Source of the DNA: Micractinium sp. NFX-FRZ
Taxonomy: Eukaryota > Chlorophyta > Trebouxiophyceae > Chlorellales > Chlorellaceae
NCBI GenBank assembly: GCA_029339195.1
Contig: JAPTJF010000051.1
Location: 124,001-188,000 of the forward strand
Length of the DNA: 64,000 nt
Direction: 5' to 3'
Shown here: positions 11,428 through 23,494 of the stretch, one piece after another
How positions within the stretch are numbered: the stretch's first letter is position 1
How the letters are laid out: every line of letters begins with the position of its first letter
The notes under the pieces: model-generated
The model's input: only the letters and a program-made list of their open reading frames with translations
The model's database searches: none
Told to the model about the DNA's origin: nothing
Translations under genes and position numbers: made by a program

Positions 11428-14030
11428 ATGGAGGCCTGCCGAGCTGCCTCCTCCGCCCTGCAGCCCCTGCTGGATCGAGTTGAGGAGTGTGTCTTGGCTC
11501 CCGGGCGAGCCCGGACTGCCAAAGAGCAGGCGGCCGCTGCGAGGAAGCTGCTGCATGCGGCGGCAGCGGCGGCCGAGCAGGGTCAGGGGGATGCCGCCCG
11601 CAGCCTTGCCCAAGCCCTGCAACACACGGCCACCGCTGTTGAGCAGGTGGAGGCGCAGTCGGCTCGGTTCATTGACGCAAAGCATCTGCATGCCTGGTGC
11701 GCTGCGTCTGGGGCGGCCGTGGCGCAGCTGCCGCTCCTGGCAGGGCTGTTCTCAGCAGAGGGGCCCTCAGCCGCTGCCGCCGCCAGCCTGGCGCAGCGCT
11801 CCTGGGCCCTCCTGGCTGCCGGCTCAGGCCCTGCATATGCCTGGGTGAAGCACGGGCCAGGGGCGGCAGGGGACAGCAGGCAGCTGGCCCTGCTGGCCCC
11901 CGCCCTGAGGCAGCTACACGAGGCAGCGTGCCGCCTGGTGCACTGGGGCAGCACGGCGCAGCCCGGCAGCGAGGCGCAGGCGCTGCAGGCGGCAGTGGAG
12001 CCTTTGCAGGACTGGCGCCTGCTGGCACGCTGCCTGGCGTCGGTGTTCCAAGCGGCGCACGAGGCGCAGCGGCACGCGCGGCGAGCTGCCGGCAGCGCTG
12101 CTGGCGCCGCCGCCCAGCAGACCAGGTGGGTGGTGGGTCGGTGTGGGTCGGCGCTAAAGTTCAGGGCCACGCGGCAGGGGCAGTGGGGCTGGGCCCGTGG
12201 CCTGCCAGGCGGGCGCTGTGCGATCTTTGATTCCCCTGTGGGGCAGGTTCGGCATGAACTAAGCCACCCCATGCAGACTTCCTTGCAGCCGGCCAGCACC
12301 CCTGCCGCACCCATTGCAACCCTTTCTGCCCTCTTACCCCGCCCTTCTGCTGCACCCGCCTGAACCCCAACCTCTGCCCTCCCCTCCCTCCTGCCACAAC
12401 ACCCGGTTCGCGATGCAGGCACTACCGCGCCCTGTGCCTGGCTCAGTGGGAGGCTGTGCTGGCGCTGGCTGCCCGCCTGGCGCCCGCACCGCTGTGGTCG
12501 GAGGGCGCGCTGTGCATGCCCGGCGATTCAGCCTTCTGCCACGTCCTCATGTTGTGCTGGGTGGCACAGGGCGGAGGTGCTGAGCTGGCACCCGCTGGGC
12601 TGGAAGCGGCAGTGGAGGAGGCAGTGAGGAGGGACCTGCAGCAGGTGAGGGTACGAGGGTAGGCATGGCTTGGGGAAGAGGGAGAGGAAGGGGCACCAGC
12701 TGCGCTGCCGGGGGCTATTGGGGCTGCAGTAGGTGGGTGACAGCGAGGAGGGAGATGAAGGGGCACTCGACAGCTGTCTGCTTCCTTGCCCATTGGCAGG
12801 CACGAAGACGAGAGCCTTATTGCCCACCTCGAGCGGACCGCTCACATGCGCCCCGCCAGCCGCCGCGCGCGCTGCTTGCACCCCTCTCGTCCACCCTCTT
12901 TACCACCACCTCACCCCGCCTACCCTTCCGCCCTTTCACCGCATGTCAGCTGCATCGGGCCACTCGGTTCGTGCAAAATTGCTGCCGCTCCACCTGGCAG
13001 ACCTCCTGTGGCACCTCATCCCATCTCCAGTGTACCCCATGTGCACCTTCTTGCCCCTCCCTCACCCTCCCATTGCCATTGCAGCTGGAGGAGGGCCCCT
13101 TCTTTGTGCCCAAGATAGCGCTGCGCCACCTGTCGGCCCTGCTGGACACCGCCACCCCGGCCCCCCGCCTGCTGGCTGGGCTGGTGGCCAGTGGCCTGCT
13201 GGACGAGCTCCTGACCCGAGTGCTGTCACGCGTGTCCGCTGCTGCCGGGGTGACAGATGAGCAGGTGGGCGCAGGGGTCTGGCTGGAACAGGGAGGGGCA
13301 GGAGCTGGGGACTGATGGTGGGAGAGTGGAGGGGCCAGCCGCTGGGGACAGGTGGGAGGAGAGTGGAGGGGCACGTCTCTGGCATACCGTAGGATCACGA
13401 GCAAGGGCCCAGCGGGTGCCTGCCTGTGAGCTAGCCACTGCGCCAGTGTCTCAATTTGGGTTCCGAATTGATTTGACAATTGTGTCCAACACGTGCCTGC
13501 AGGTGGAAAGCTGCGCCGGGTCCATCCAAGAGTCCCTCTCGGGCCTGGTCTCAGCCGCCCAGGCTGCAGCCGGCAGTGGCGAGCGTGCTGGCGCGCACCG
13601 AGACGCGCTGTCGCAGGCTGCGCACGACGCGCACACTGCGCTGAGCCACTTCAGCTGGTGGGCCCCCGCCGGCAGCAGTGAGGATGATGAGGATGCCAGC
13701 ATGGAGGGCCTGCCGGGGTCTGGCAAGCAGCTGCTGAGGGAGTGGAGCATGCTGGAGGGCCCTGTGCGCCGGCTGGCAAAGGCGCTGCGAGCGCACTGGG
13801 AGCAGCCAGAGGAGCAGGCAGCTGCCCTGCTGGCGACGGCACGCGCCGCCACCACTCGGCGCTGCGCCTACCTGCGCTGCACCAACCTGTCTGGAGAGCG
13901 CAGCGGCGGGCGGTGCAGCCACTGCAGGGGTGCGGTGTATTGCACCCGCGCCTGCCAGCTGGCAGACTGGCGCGGCGGGCACCAGCGCGCGTGCCGCCTG
14001 CTGGCGGCGGCCCGGCAGCAGCAGGCCTGA
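11428..14030 (+). CDS. MYND-type zinc-finger protein
   Basis: Exons 11428-12125, 12419-12644, 13085-13264 and 13503-14030, all in phase, encode 543 aa. The first ~480 residues are Ala/Leu/Gln-rich and helical, with acidic SSEDDEDAS in exon 4; no known domain was recognised there. The C-terminus is a MYND finger with the Cys/His pattern CAYLRC, CSHC, VYCTRAC, DWRGGHQRAC, followed by a short tail. MYND fingers bind proline-rich peptides and occur in transcriptional regulators and SET methyltransferases; no SET motif is seen here. The ATG at 11428 is the first in frame close to convincing coding sequence. An earlier in-frame ATG near 11335 cannot be excluded. Confidence 0.8.
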
Positions 14031-14426
14031 CGGGCGTATCGCTGCCGTGGCGCTGCCAGCTGTCGACCTCGAGGGGCGTCTGCCTGGGTACAAACTGCAC
14101 TGATGCTGGCAGCCTGCAGTTACCCCACACAACATGAACGACGCATTCATCCAAAGGTCTCTGCCACCCATCCTGTCCTGTCCTGCGTGCCTGGAATCTT
14201 GCTGCTGTGGCAGTTCTAACCTGCTGTGCTGACGTCAGCGGCAAAACCCGCTAGTGCGTCAGAGGCGGTAGGCGCTTCCACCAATTGCATTTTGAATGAC
14301 ATTTTCAAGCTAAGCGAACGTAAAGTTGAACATCAGATCAACAGGCCGACACGGGCCCATCAACCGCCTCGCCCGAGACCGAGCGCAGCAGCCAGGGCGG
14401 CTAAGCAACAACGAATAGCTGCAGCG
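14031..14426. other. intergenic region, MYND gene to kinase-like gene
   Basis: 396 bp between two + strand genes. It should contain the 3' UTR of the MYND gene and the promoter/5' UTR of the kinase-like gene. No TGTAA and no RNA gene were seen. Confidence 0.5.
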
Positions 14427-17400
14427 ATGCCTTCAACCGTCCAGGAGCCCGCTGCCGCGGCAGAGGCACCGACGGCGGGTCCTGCTGGTGCCGGTGGCGG
14501 CGGCACTCGGCCACTTGTGCAGCGACGGCAGTCAGGCTACCAGATCGGCCGGCTGGTTATCGATTGCGCCTCGTCCCTGGGCAAGCACAGCATTCAAGAC
14601 AAGGTGTGTTGTGTCTGGCACGTCGTGTGAGTGCCGCACAAGCAGAGCCTGCTTGGTGCGTGCTAGGCGCAGCAGTGAGCGTTGCACCACCGCCTGGGCA
14701 GGTGAGAGTAAGAGAGCAGCAGTGCAAGGCAGGTTGGCTGTGGTTCTATGGCCATCAAGCAGCCACACTCACCGGCCATGCATCTACCAACCCTGCAGGG
14801 CCTGCCGGAGATAGCCGCCCTGCCAGCCGCCTACAACATGCAGCGCAGCCACCTGATACGCAGAGGTGGCCAGGTGAGGGTAGGCGCTGCTTGTGTGGAG
14901 GTGTTGTTGCGCCAGGGCCTGCCGACGTCTCGCTCTGCGTTTGAAATGGCGCAGGCACTGTTCTCTCCTCCCATGCAGGCGGAGGTTTATATTTGCAGGT
15001 GGCAGAACCCTCGAGGCTGGCCCACGCCCATCAAGGACGGCACACCCATTGCCATCAAGCACGTGCAGGCGCGCCCCACACCCCGTGCTGCTCTCGGGTG
15101 CACACATGGCATGGGCGCCCTGCCCCAAGACAGCCGCCTTCAGCAGCCAGGTGGTGCATGTTGGCTTCCTGGAAGCACGGGGGTGAGCTGTGGCATCCAA
15201 TCATGCGGAAGCGGCGCTCTGGTTGTGCTGACGTCATGCGGGGCTGACCCTCTGTAGGTGCCCATGGGCGGCGGCGGCTTCCAGGAGATCAAGAACCCAG
15301 AAGAGCTGGTCAGAGCACGTAAGCGAGGCGGCCAGTAGCAGTCCCCCCAGCAGCGCGGCGGATGGAATCAGCAGCAGATCAGGGGGCGGCAGCGGCTGTG
15401 GGCTCCAGCGGACTACAGGCGAGGAGGCGGCTGTGCACGCCACCTCTGCTGTGCTGTGATGCGCATCCCTTCCTGCCCACTGCTCTCCACTGGAGAGCGT
15501 GGCACACCCACCAACCCCGCCCTCCCGCGCCCCCACCCTCCCGCAGGCGAGCGTGGGCTGCGTGGCCTGCGCACCGAGCTCAACATCCTGCACACCCTGC
15601 AAGCCTCTGGCTGCGGCAGCCGCGTCGTGGACCCTCTGGGGCTGGTCTACTGGCCTGGGGAGTGGTGCGCCGGAGTGGATTGCACGACTGCCTTGGGGCC
15701 GGTGCAGCATGCATGTGATGCACCGCTGCCCAGCACCCGCGCTTGCCCACTTGCTTCCGCCCCATGACGTTGTAGCTGTCCCATCTGTTGGCAGGTGGGA
15801 GGAAGCCGAGATACGAGCCAAAGTGTTCTGGAAGGTGAGCCGGTTGCCTGCCTGGAAGTGACTGCCTCCCCAGCATTGCAATCATGGCTTGGAGCAGCAG
15901 CGCGGCCAGCTTTGCCAGACGTGTCCGTTGGCACCATTCACTGCGCCCGCCTGCCCCCTGCCTGTGGCTCCCCTGCAGCCGTGCTACGAGCTGATGCCTG
16001 CCTACGAGCTGGGGTCGGTGTCCACGCTGCTGGCCCAAATCTGCTACCGGTGAGGTGGGTGGGAGGTGGGGTGGCAGTGCTGAGGTCATGCGCCCAATCT
16101 CACTGCATTGGCTCTGGTACACTCGACCTGCCTGCTGGTCACTGCTGACCTTTGCACTTGAGCTGTGCTTTTAACCGCAGGAGTGTGCCCGACTCTGTGC
16201 CGCAGCGCTTGCTCAACATGCGCACCCTGTCAAGTGAGGAGGGAGAGCAAGGCTGAGCGCAGGAGCGGGGCGACGTGCGGGGAGAGGCCTGTGTGCTGTG
16301 GATGTTGTGTGTTGCTGCTTGCCGCCATTGGGGACAGACAGTGCTGCTACGTTGGCTGGACCACCGCGCAATCCCGTGGTCAGCACGTGCTGTCACCTAG
16401 CCCAGGGGCGCTGCTTACCTCTTTCCCACATGCTCTGGCCGCCTGTCCCTGGTTCTCCGTGCCCTGTGGACACTCTCAGCGCCGGCTTTGCCGCCTTCCC
16501 CTCCCATCCACCTGCGATCTTAGGCGAGCTGGCCACCCTGCTGGGCGAGCTGCACAAGATGCACACCACCGAGGGAGTGCAGCTGATGCTGCAAGACCTG
16601 ACCTCCAACAATTTGCTGGTAGAAGGAGGCAGCGGCAGCTCTGACCCGCTGCGCCTGGTGTTCTGCGACCCCGCCCTGGCGCTGCCCATCAGCCTGCTGC
16701 AGAAGCCAGAGCAGTGAGTCGCAAGTTGTTGCTTGCGGGGGATGCAAGGGGCGGGGCGGGTGGGGAGGCTCACCTGCCTATCCACCCAAAACACTACTCA
16801 AACAGCTGACGAGCGCATCTAGCGGTCGCAACATCAGCACGCTGTCAAGTACACCTTGCGCAGCTGTCGGCGCTGCCGCTGCCACTGCCTGCCACTCACC
16901 CGTCCCCCCTCTGCTGCGTGCTGTGTGCTGCCCTGCCTGCAGGCGCGACCTGCTGCGAGCCACCTGGCTTTGGGGCTCCATGAGCATGCACAACCGAGAC
17001 TTTGACCCCAAAGCCGACCTCTACTCCCTCTCCTTTATCTTTGCTGAGGTGACCGGGCTCGGTGCCGCCTGCCTGGCTCGTTTGCCCGTGCCTGCACGTG
17101 CTTTCTTGTGCGCCAGTCTCAGGCCGCACCAGCACTAGAGCAGCTGTGCACACGCCTTGGTCAGATGCTGTTTCCCTGCCGGCCAACGCCCCGTCTGCCC
17201 CTCTCGCCCTTACCCCCGCCCCCTGGGCAGATGTGGCTGGTGGCGGAGGGCGCTGTCCTGCCTGTCTCGGAGGTTGTGGCGCTGCTGGGCGTGGACTCGG
17301 ACAGGTCAGTGAGGCCCTGTGGGCGTGGCAGGGAGGGGGGCAGGACCAGGAGGGGCGAGAGGGGCGGGTGTGGGTTTTGGGAAGATTGTGGCTGCGCAGG

Positions 17401-20400
17401 CCAAGGATGGGCAAGGCGGCGGGGGGAAGGGGAGCCAGGCAGTTGGTTGGGGCAGGCAAGAGGTTGGGTGCGGGGTGGGGCGGTGGGGTTGCAGAAGAGG
17501 CCGGGCGGGGCAGGCTGGTGCCGCCGCCCTCGTGACCTCAGACACGTTGGGGCTGGCCATGGTTGCTTTGCAGCACAGCAGGTGCATATGGCCCCTGGGC
17601 TTCCCACCTGCCACCTGGCGACGCACCCATTGCTATGCCACCTCTTGTGCATATCCCATATCCCCACAGGGTCCAGGCTGTCCAGTTTGTGCGGCACCTG
17701 ATGATGGAGACGCTCAGGAGCCACCACTTTGGCGGGACAAACGTCCCGCCGCGGGTTGGGCGGCACCTGCCGGTGTGTGGGGAGCAGGCGGTGTGCTTCG
17801 TTGCAATGCATGATTTTTGGGCACCGGGTGCATGGACTGGGCCGATGTCAGTTCAAGGAATGCATGCAGCACACATCAGAACATATTGCATCACCCACCC
17901 ATTACTAGCCCTTGAGGTGGGGACGTCTGCGCTGAGGCGCGCTAAACAAGAGGAAGCGCCGTTTGTGGAACCAGCCCTAGTGTCACCTGCCATTCTCCCT
18001 GGCAGCTGCCTCAGACCTGAGGGTCGCCTGTGCTGCCGCCGTGGCCCCTCCAGGTGTCCTGGCTGGGGGCGTGGGCCCTGCTGCTAGGCTTCCGAGACTT
18101 TCAAGTGAAGCGGCAGCTGGGCTTCCCTGAAACCTTCAAGTGCCTGCGCCCCGAGGAGGAGCAGATGCTGGAGGTGGTGCGCCTGTGGGCGCGCATCGCC
18201 GCCGCTGCAGAGGTGAACGGCCTTTGGGGACGGGTGGTGCTGTGCCGTTGCTGGTGCGGTTGCTTCTGTGCACCGTCGCCGTGTTTCTGGCTTGCTGTGG
18301 CTTTCTAACAGGCCTGACCTGGCTCCCTTCCTTGGAATGTGTTGCTTCCCACCTGCGCTGCAGGAGCTGCCGCTTGACATGACGCTGGACCAGGCGCAGT
18401 CGGCGGCCTGCGCTCCTCTGGTGGCAGACATGCAGGCACTGCTGGCCTGGCTGGTGGAGCTCAGCCACCTGCACAACATTGAGCAGCAGGTGAGTGGGCT
18501 CCCAGGGGGATGCGTGGGCTGCCTGCACATTCCACATACACACGGGCGCAGGGAGGGGTGGTGGGGCGCCGGCAGGCAGCAGGGAGCCGGGGAAACGAGG
18601 GGAGGGGGCGAGTGCAGCGTCTTGGTGGCCGAGTGTTTTGACCAGGCAAATCCACCAGTGTTGCCACCACCCCGCTGGCACAGCAGAGCGCGCTGGCTGC
18701 CTCACGTGCCTGCGCAGCCGTTTATGTGAATTCCGGCCGCTGCCCGCTCCTCCTGTGTGCAGGACCCGTGCCTGGACTGGCTGGCTGCCAACTTCAGGAT
18801 GCAGCAGCACCCGCTGGTTCTGGCCATGCACATACAGGTGTGCCTTTTGTCTGGTCATGGGGGTGTGATTTAGCCAGCCTGCTCCACCTGGTGTGTTGGC
18901 GGGGCTCACAGAGGGCAGACCTAAAAGGATGTGCTTAGGTGCGTGCAGGCGCAGGAATGCGTGGGCTCGGATACAACCCGTGCCAGGGCGTGCATCGAAT
19001 GGCACATTGCAACCCCTGTGACTCTGTGATTGTGTGACTCCGCTGCAGCCTGGCGACGGGTGGGGCACCCCAGAGGCACGAAAGGCAGACTCGTTTGCGC
19101 ACCGAGGCTGGTACGATGTCGTCCAGGTGGGGCAGGCTGACATCCTGAGAAAGTGCCATGCTTTTCTGGCTGCAGCATGCTAGCCCAGGGGCCTTCAGCT
19201 GTAGTGGTGCACTTGCAGAGCACACAGACCTGCACAAACTGTGCGGCTGCCCTTTCCCCTTGCCAGCGTGTCAGCGCCTCCCTGCCGTGTCTGCCCACTG
19301 TGCCGTTGCCTCCCTCCCACTGTGCGCACGCTGCTGTTGCCTTCAGGTCGCGCAGCAGGCAGTGGGCCACGCCAGCGCCCGCCTCGAGCTGCGCCAATTG
19401 ATGGCCGATCACCGGGAGAAGGTGCAGCAGGGGGCGGAGGACGCGCGCCAAGGCAGGCTGGCACGCGCCAGGCTGGCGGAGGTCTCCAAGGTGCGCCGTG
19501 CTGACTTGTTGCCGCATGCCGGAGCGCTGCACGGGTGTTGGCGCAGTGTCGTGTGTTGACAGCATGCTGTACTGCCAAGACCACGACCTCTCAGCCACAA
19601 CTCCCGTTGGCTCTCTTCTCCTTGTCCTCACATCTTGATCGAGGTGCACCTTCTCCTTCTGTCCTGTGCTCACAGTGGCACCAAGATATGATGGGCAAGC
19701 TGCAGCGCGGCCTCGTCTCCGCCTCCCCCCAAGAGCTGCTGCTGCGCCTGGCTGCCCACCTGGGGCTGCCTGCTGTGGTGCCTGCTGTGGTGCCTGCTGA
19801 CCCTGCGGTGATGCCTGCTGACCCTGCTGTGGTGGCTGCTGACCCTGCAGCAGCAGTGGCGGGGCCGGCGCGTGCTGGGCAGCATGCCAGGCCTGCCATA
19901 GCAGGGCCTGGGAAGGCAACTGCCGCGGGTGACCCGCTCGTTCTGGCAGCTGAGACGGCTGCTGGCATGCCTGCTGTGCCCCCACCGCTGGCAGCACATG
20001 CCTCCGCAGCAGTCGGAGAAAATGCCCCATCTGCGGCAACAGCAGCCCAGCACCCGGCTTGCACTGCTGGACCCACCCTCGGCGTGGCGCAGCTGTGTGC
20101 TGGCAGCCCCTCAAAGCGGCGCAAGCGAGGCGGCTCGCCCGCCTCCAGCACCGCCACCGCCACACAGGCGGCTGGCGGCGGTGGCAGCAGCAGCCCTTGC
20201 AAGCGCCCCCGGCCCTCTGCTCGTCCCTCGGGAAGCAGCGGGCCCACAGCCTCCCGTCTGGAACCATTAGGTGGCAGCCAGCTCAAGGCGCCAGCAGCTG
20301 CCCCGTCGAGCACCCTTGCGGGGGCGGCCTCCCACCCTGCACCCCAGGGCAGCGCTGGCAGCGCCGCCCCGGCACCCGCTGGCGGCTCGGTCCACAAGCA

Positions 20401-20943
20401 CCTGGTGCGCCCCTATGCCGACAAGCTGTGGGAGCTGACAGACCCGCTGGGGCGGCGGCCCGCGGTGCTGCACGCGATTGACACCGCAGGTGGGTGGGAT
20501 GGTCGGGTGGGTGGGGCGGCCCAGGTGTTCGTGTCAGGCTGGGGTTGGGTGGCCGCGCGCGCAGAGCGCCCGTAGTCATGCTTTGCGCAGGCAGGTGCTA
20601 GCGAGTTGTACTGTGCCATGCGCAGGACTCCTCTGTCTATCTGCCTGGCCTGGCATGGGCCTCACACCTGCTCCTTGCCGCGCACACTCATAATGGGCGC
20701 CTTTGCGCAGAGAAGCAGATCCACTTTATGCGCTGGTGGGCTGGCAACAAGTCATCCCAGGCAGTCGGGCTGCTGTGCCACGAGGGCATGCGGATGGGCA
20801 CTCTGCGGGCCGTGCTGGCGCACGCAGCGCCTGGCAGCAGATTTGACAACATGACGCCCGGCGAGCAGGCAGTGCAGGAGGACACGCTGCGGCGGGCGGC
20901 GCGGGTGCTGGTGGCAGAGAATGGCTGGGAAGCCGGCAGCTGA
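14427..20943 (+). CDS. large degenerate protein-kinase-like protein with basic nuclear-type tail
   Basis: Multi-exon + gene. Exons fixed by phase include 14427-14603, 14799-14873, 14979-15062 (or 15068 with a GC donor), 15258-15318, one starting 15547, and the last two, 19676-20489 and 20711-20943. Kinase landmarks appear in order: PIAIKHV (subdomain II Lys), LRTELNILHTL (helix C Glu), LMLQDLTSNNLL where HRDLKPxN is expected, LVFCDPALAL where DFG is expected, and KADLYSLSFIFAE (subdomain IX Asp). The His of HRD and the Phe-Gly of DFG are replaced while both Asp and the Asn remain, so it may be a divergent active kinase or a pseudokinase. Further on: a coiled-coil-like segment (LMADHREKVQQGAEDARQG), a PADPAV-type repeat, and basic clusters SPSKRRKRGG and CKRPRPS suggesting nuclear import. 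The conserved-looking C-terminus (HFMRWWAGNKSSQAVG) was not recognised. It could be two genes, but splice phases link the end exons. Confidence 0.7.
19770..19860 (+). repeat. coding tandem repeat (PADPAV-type) in the kinase-like gene
   Basis: Direct repeat of CCTGCTGTGGTG and GCTGACCCTGC units encodes VVPAVVPADPAVMPADP and related residues within the large 19676-20489 exon, just before the basic NLS-like region. Confidence 0.7.
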
Positions 20944-21586
20944 CAGAGGCTACAGCGAGCAGCTGTCGCTGCCTGGCAGGGGTGGTTGAGGGTTGGCGAG
21001 GCTGGGCCTGCGCGTGGTGGTGTGTTCTTGCCACTCCAGGGTCTCAAAACCCCCGCCACCACCCAATGCCCCGGCCCCCCTCCACCGCCCAGCCCGCTTC
21101 CCCACCCCACCCTGCCGCCCTCTCCCCCTCCCCCCTCCCCAGTGCCCTCACCCCTCTCCCCCTCCCCACCCCCACTGCCATCTCCGCCCCCTCTGCCCCG
21201 CCCACGACCGCCCCCTCTGCCCCTGTAGCCCGTCCCCACCCCCTCCACCCAGCCTGCCCCCAACCCTTCCACCCACCTCTCCCTGCCCCCTCCCTTTCCT
21301 TCACCGCCCCCCACCACAAGAGGCACGCCCAACCGATTCGTGTATTTTTCAAGATTTATTTGCGAGTTTTCAACAATCAAACATTTAGTTGACATTTTGT
21401 GAATTCGTGTCAAACTGATAATTGAAGTATGAAGAAAGTAGTGGTCACTGACTGTGGCACAGGTCAAATCATGTCAGGTTAAGGTTCACGGGTAAGTGAG
21501 GTCAGGCAGGCAAAACTGGGAAGGGTGTGAGGATAGCCCCTTGGTGCAGGGGGTGTTGTGCGGTAAGCAGTGACGGGTGCCGGCAC
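20944..21586. other. convergent intergenic region with C-rich tract
   Basis: Lies between the kinase-like gene stop (+) and the stop of the - strand small gene. 21045-21310 is almost purely C with scattered T/A (CCCCACCCC, CCCTCCCC). 21340-21480 is unusually AT-rich for this genome (TTTATTTGCG, AACTGATAATTG) and probably holds the 3' ends. Long Pro-rich open frames across it are low-complexity artefacts. Confidence 0.5.
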
Positions 21587-22311
21587 TCAGCTCCAGTTGA
21601 CGTGCGTCCTGGTCCATCCCTCGCCGCTGGGGGTGAAGGGCTCGGCTGGAGGTGCGCGGCGGGGCGAGAGGCAGGTGGCGGCAGCCAGGGCGGTGCGCAG
21701 GCGCTGCACGCTGCCGCTGGCTGTGCGTACCAGCCGCTTGCCCGCAGCCCCCAGGCTGGTGGCGGCACGGCGCAGCATGGCCGGGGTGGCAGGGGCGGTG
21801 GGGCGGCTGGCCGTGGGCTGGGGGGTGGGCTGGTGGACGGCGGTAGGCAGGGCGGTAGGCAGGGCAGGCGGCTGCACCAGCCACTGGGCCTCCTCGGCGG
21901 TCAGCTCCAGGTCGAGGGCGAGGGCCGGGGCGAGCGCAAAGTCCATGCACTGCTCAGCATGTTCAGTTGGGGTGCACACGCTGGCGAAGCGGCGCACGCC
22001 GGCGGCGGCGCCAATGGTCCACCCGCCGGCGGCGGCGGTGGCAGACGCCTCGCGACCGGCGGGCTTGCAGACGCACGATTCATCGCCAAACCAGTACGTA
22101 GGCGGCGCCTTGCGTTCTGCAGCAGGCGAAACATGAAGGTGGCAGACGACGTGGTGAGATTGCAGCATGGCGGCGCCATCACCAGATGGCACGGCACACC
22201 CTGCTGGCCACCGCCTTGCTGGCCCTCTGCACCCTCCTGAACCTCGCATATAGTCTCACCAGCGCTGCAGGGGCCCGAAAAGTGCGTGGGAGTCTGCAGC
22301 ATGGTCGCCAT
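21587..22311 (-). CDS. small unknown protein, paralogue A of a head-to-head pair
   Basis: Two exons, 22311-22260 and 22116-21587, phase 1 junction, start MATMLQTPTHF, stop at 21589-21587 (193 aa; a second ATG lies at 22302). Shared with the neighbour at 22616-23367: a GW-I-AA segment (GGWTIGAAAG), the motif ALDLELTAEEAQW, and a basic C-terminus with MLRRAATSLGAAGKRLVRTA and CLSPR. Long Pro/Ala linker (PPALPTALPTAVHQPTPQP). No known domain recognised. It lacks the second intron that the neighbour has between AEE and AQW. Confidence 0.7.
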
Positions 22312-22615
22312 TGTGCTGAAGGATGGGCGGCGGCGGTGGTGAGGGTTGTGGGGCAAGACCGCGGGGTGAGCGGGGGGTGTTGGAATGGACACTGCAACGC
22401 CCTGCAGCCCTCATAAGGCCGCGTGGCGGGACCTGGGGCACGATCTTGCGCCGTGTTGGCTGCCCGGCGTGCTGTGGTCCGGCAGTGTACTTGTAGGCTT
22501 TGCACTGCGCTGACGAGCCATTATGCCTTTTCGCAAGCTTGTTCGGGTCGTCACAAGCTCCTGCAAGCTCTCCACCAACCTTCTGCCCCTGCTCACCTCT
22601 CGCACAAAAGCAACA
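22312..22615. promoter_or_regulatory. shared promoter region of the head-to-head paralogue pair
   Basis: 303 bp between two divergent start codons. It must carry both 5' UTRs and promoters. No clear core promoter motif identified. Confidence 0.4.
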
Positions 22616-23367
22616 ATGCGCCTCCTGCCCGCCGCCCTCACCGCCTGCCGGCCTGCCAGTCCAGGTGAGAACATCAGCGTGCAAGCACGCGGGTGACAGA
22701 GCGCGGGGCGGCCGCCATCTGCAAGCGTGTTGCCGCCAATGCCAACACCGCCCATCTTGCCGCCGCTCGCCTCTCACCGCCTCCACTCACTTCTTGTCCC
22801 TGCAGCCTGCAAGGCTGCTTCTGCCGACGCCTTCGGTCTGGCTTTAAAGAAGCAGTCGCCTGCCGCGGCCGCCGCTGACCGGGGCTGGTGCATCCGCGCC
22901 GCCCCCATCACACCCCGCCAGAGCCCTGCTGCCCCACCGGCTGCGCTGCCTGCTGCCGCCGCCAGTCAAGACGACTGTCCCATCGTGCTGGCCTCCAGCC
23001 TGTCTCTTACCCTCGACCTGGAGATGACCGCCGAGGAGGTACGCTCTTCAAATATCTTGCCCGCCTGCCTGCATTCCTGCCCCGGGTTCTGCCTGCTGCC
23101 TGCTAGACTGCCATCACGCAGGTCCTTAACCGCCAGTCAGCTAACCCGCCCACCCATCCGCCGTTGTTCTTCACAACCCCGCAGGCACAGTGGGTGCTCC
23201 AGCTTCCCTCAATGGCTGGAGCTGACCTTTCCGGATCGACCATCAAGACACAGCCCCGCTTGTCATCGCCGCGTGCACTGCTGCGCCGCGCGTCGGCAAG
23301 CCTGCTCCGCCTGGGCGGCCAGCTGCGTGCCGCTGCCTGCCTGGCGCCGCCCGCTGTGGCCGCATGA
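22616..23367 (+). CDS. small unknown protein, paralogue B of a head-to-head pair
   Basis: Exons 22616-22664, 22806-23038 and 23185-23367, phases 1 and 0, encode 154 aa starting MRLLPAALTACRPAS. It shares with the - strand neighbour the first intron position (phase 1, shortly after the start), GWCIRAAP, the core LTLDLEMTAEEAQWVLQ, and the C-terminal LLRRASASLLRLGGQLRAA followed by CLAPP. The N-terminus is Ala/Arg-rich and could be organelle-targeting, but this is only a guess. Family not recognised. Confidence 0.72.
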
Positions 23368-23494
23368 ACTGCAGCACACAATTTGTCTTGCTTGTTCCCC
23401 CCTGCACCAAGGGGCGCACCACAAAACACTGCTGTTTCTTCTGCTCCACCCTGCCTCACCCAACAGTCTCAGATGTACCACCAAGCTGTATGAC

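Noticed and set aside
18921..20267. 448-codon - strand open frame
   Set aside because: Antisense to well-supported exons of the kinase-like gene; low-complexity Ala/Gln/Pro composition and no recognisable motif.
21040..21330. Pro-rich protein-coding exon
   Set aside because: Several + frames are open because the tract is nearly all C; no start, splice sites or conserved motif.
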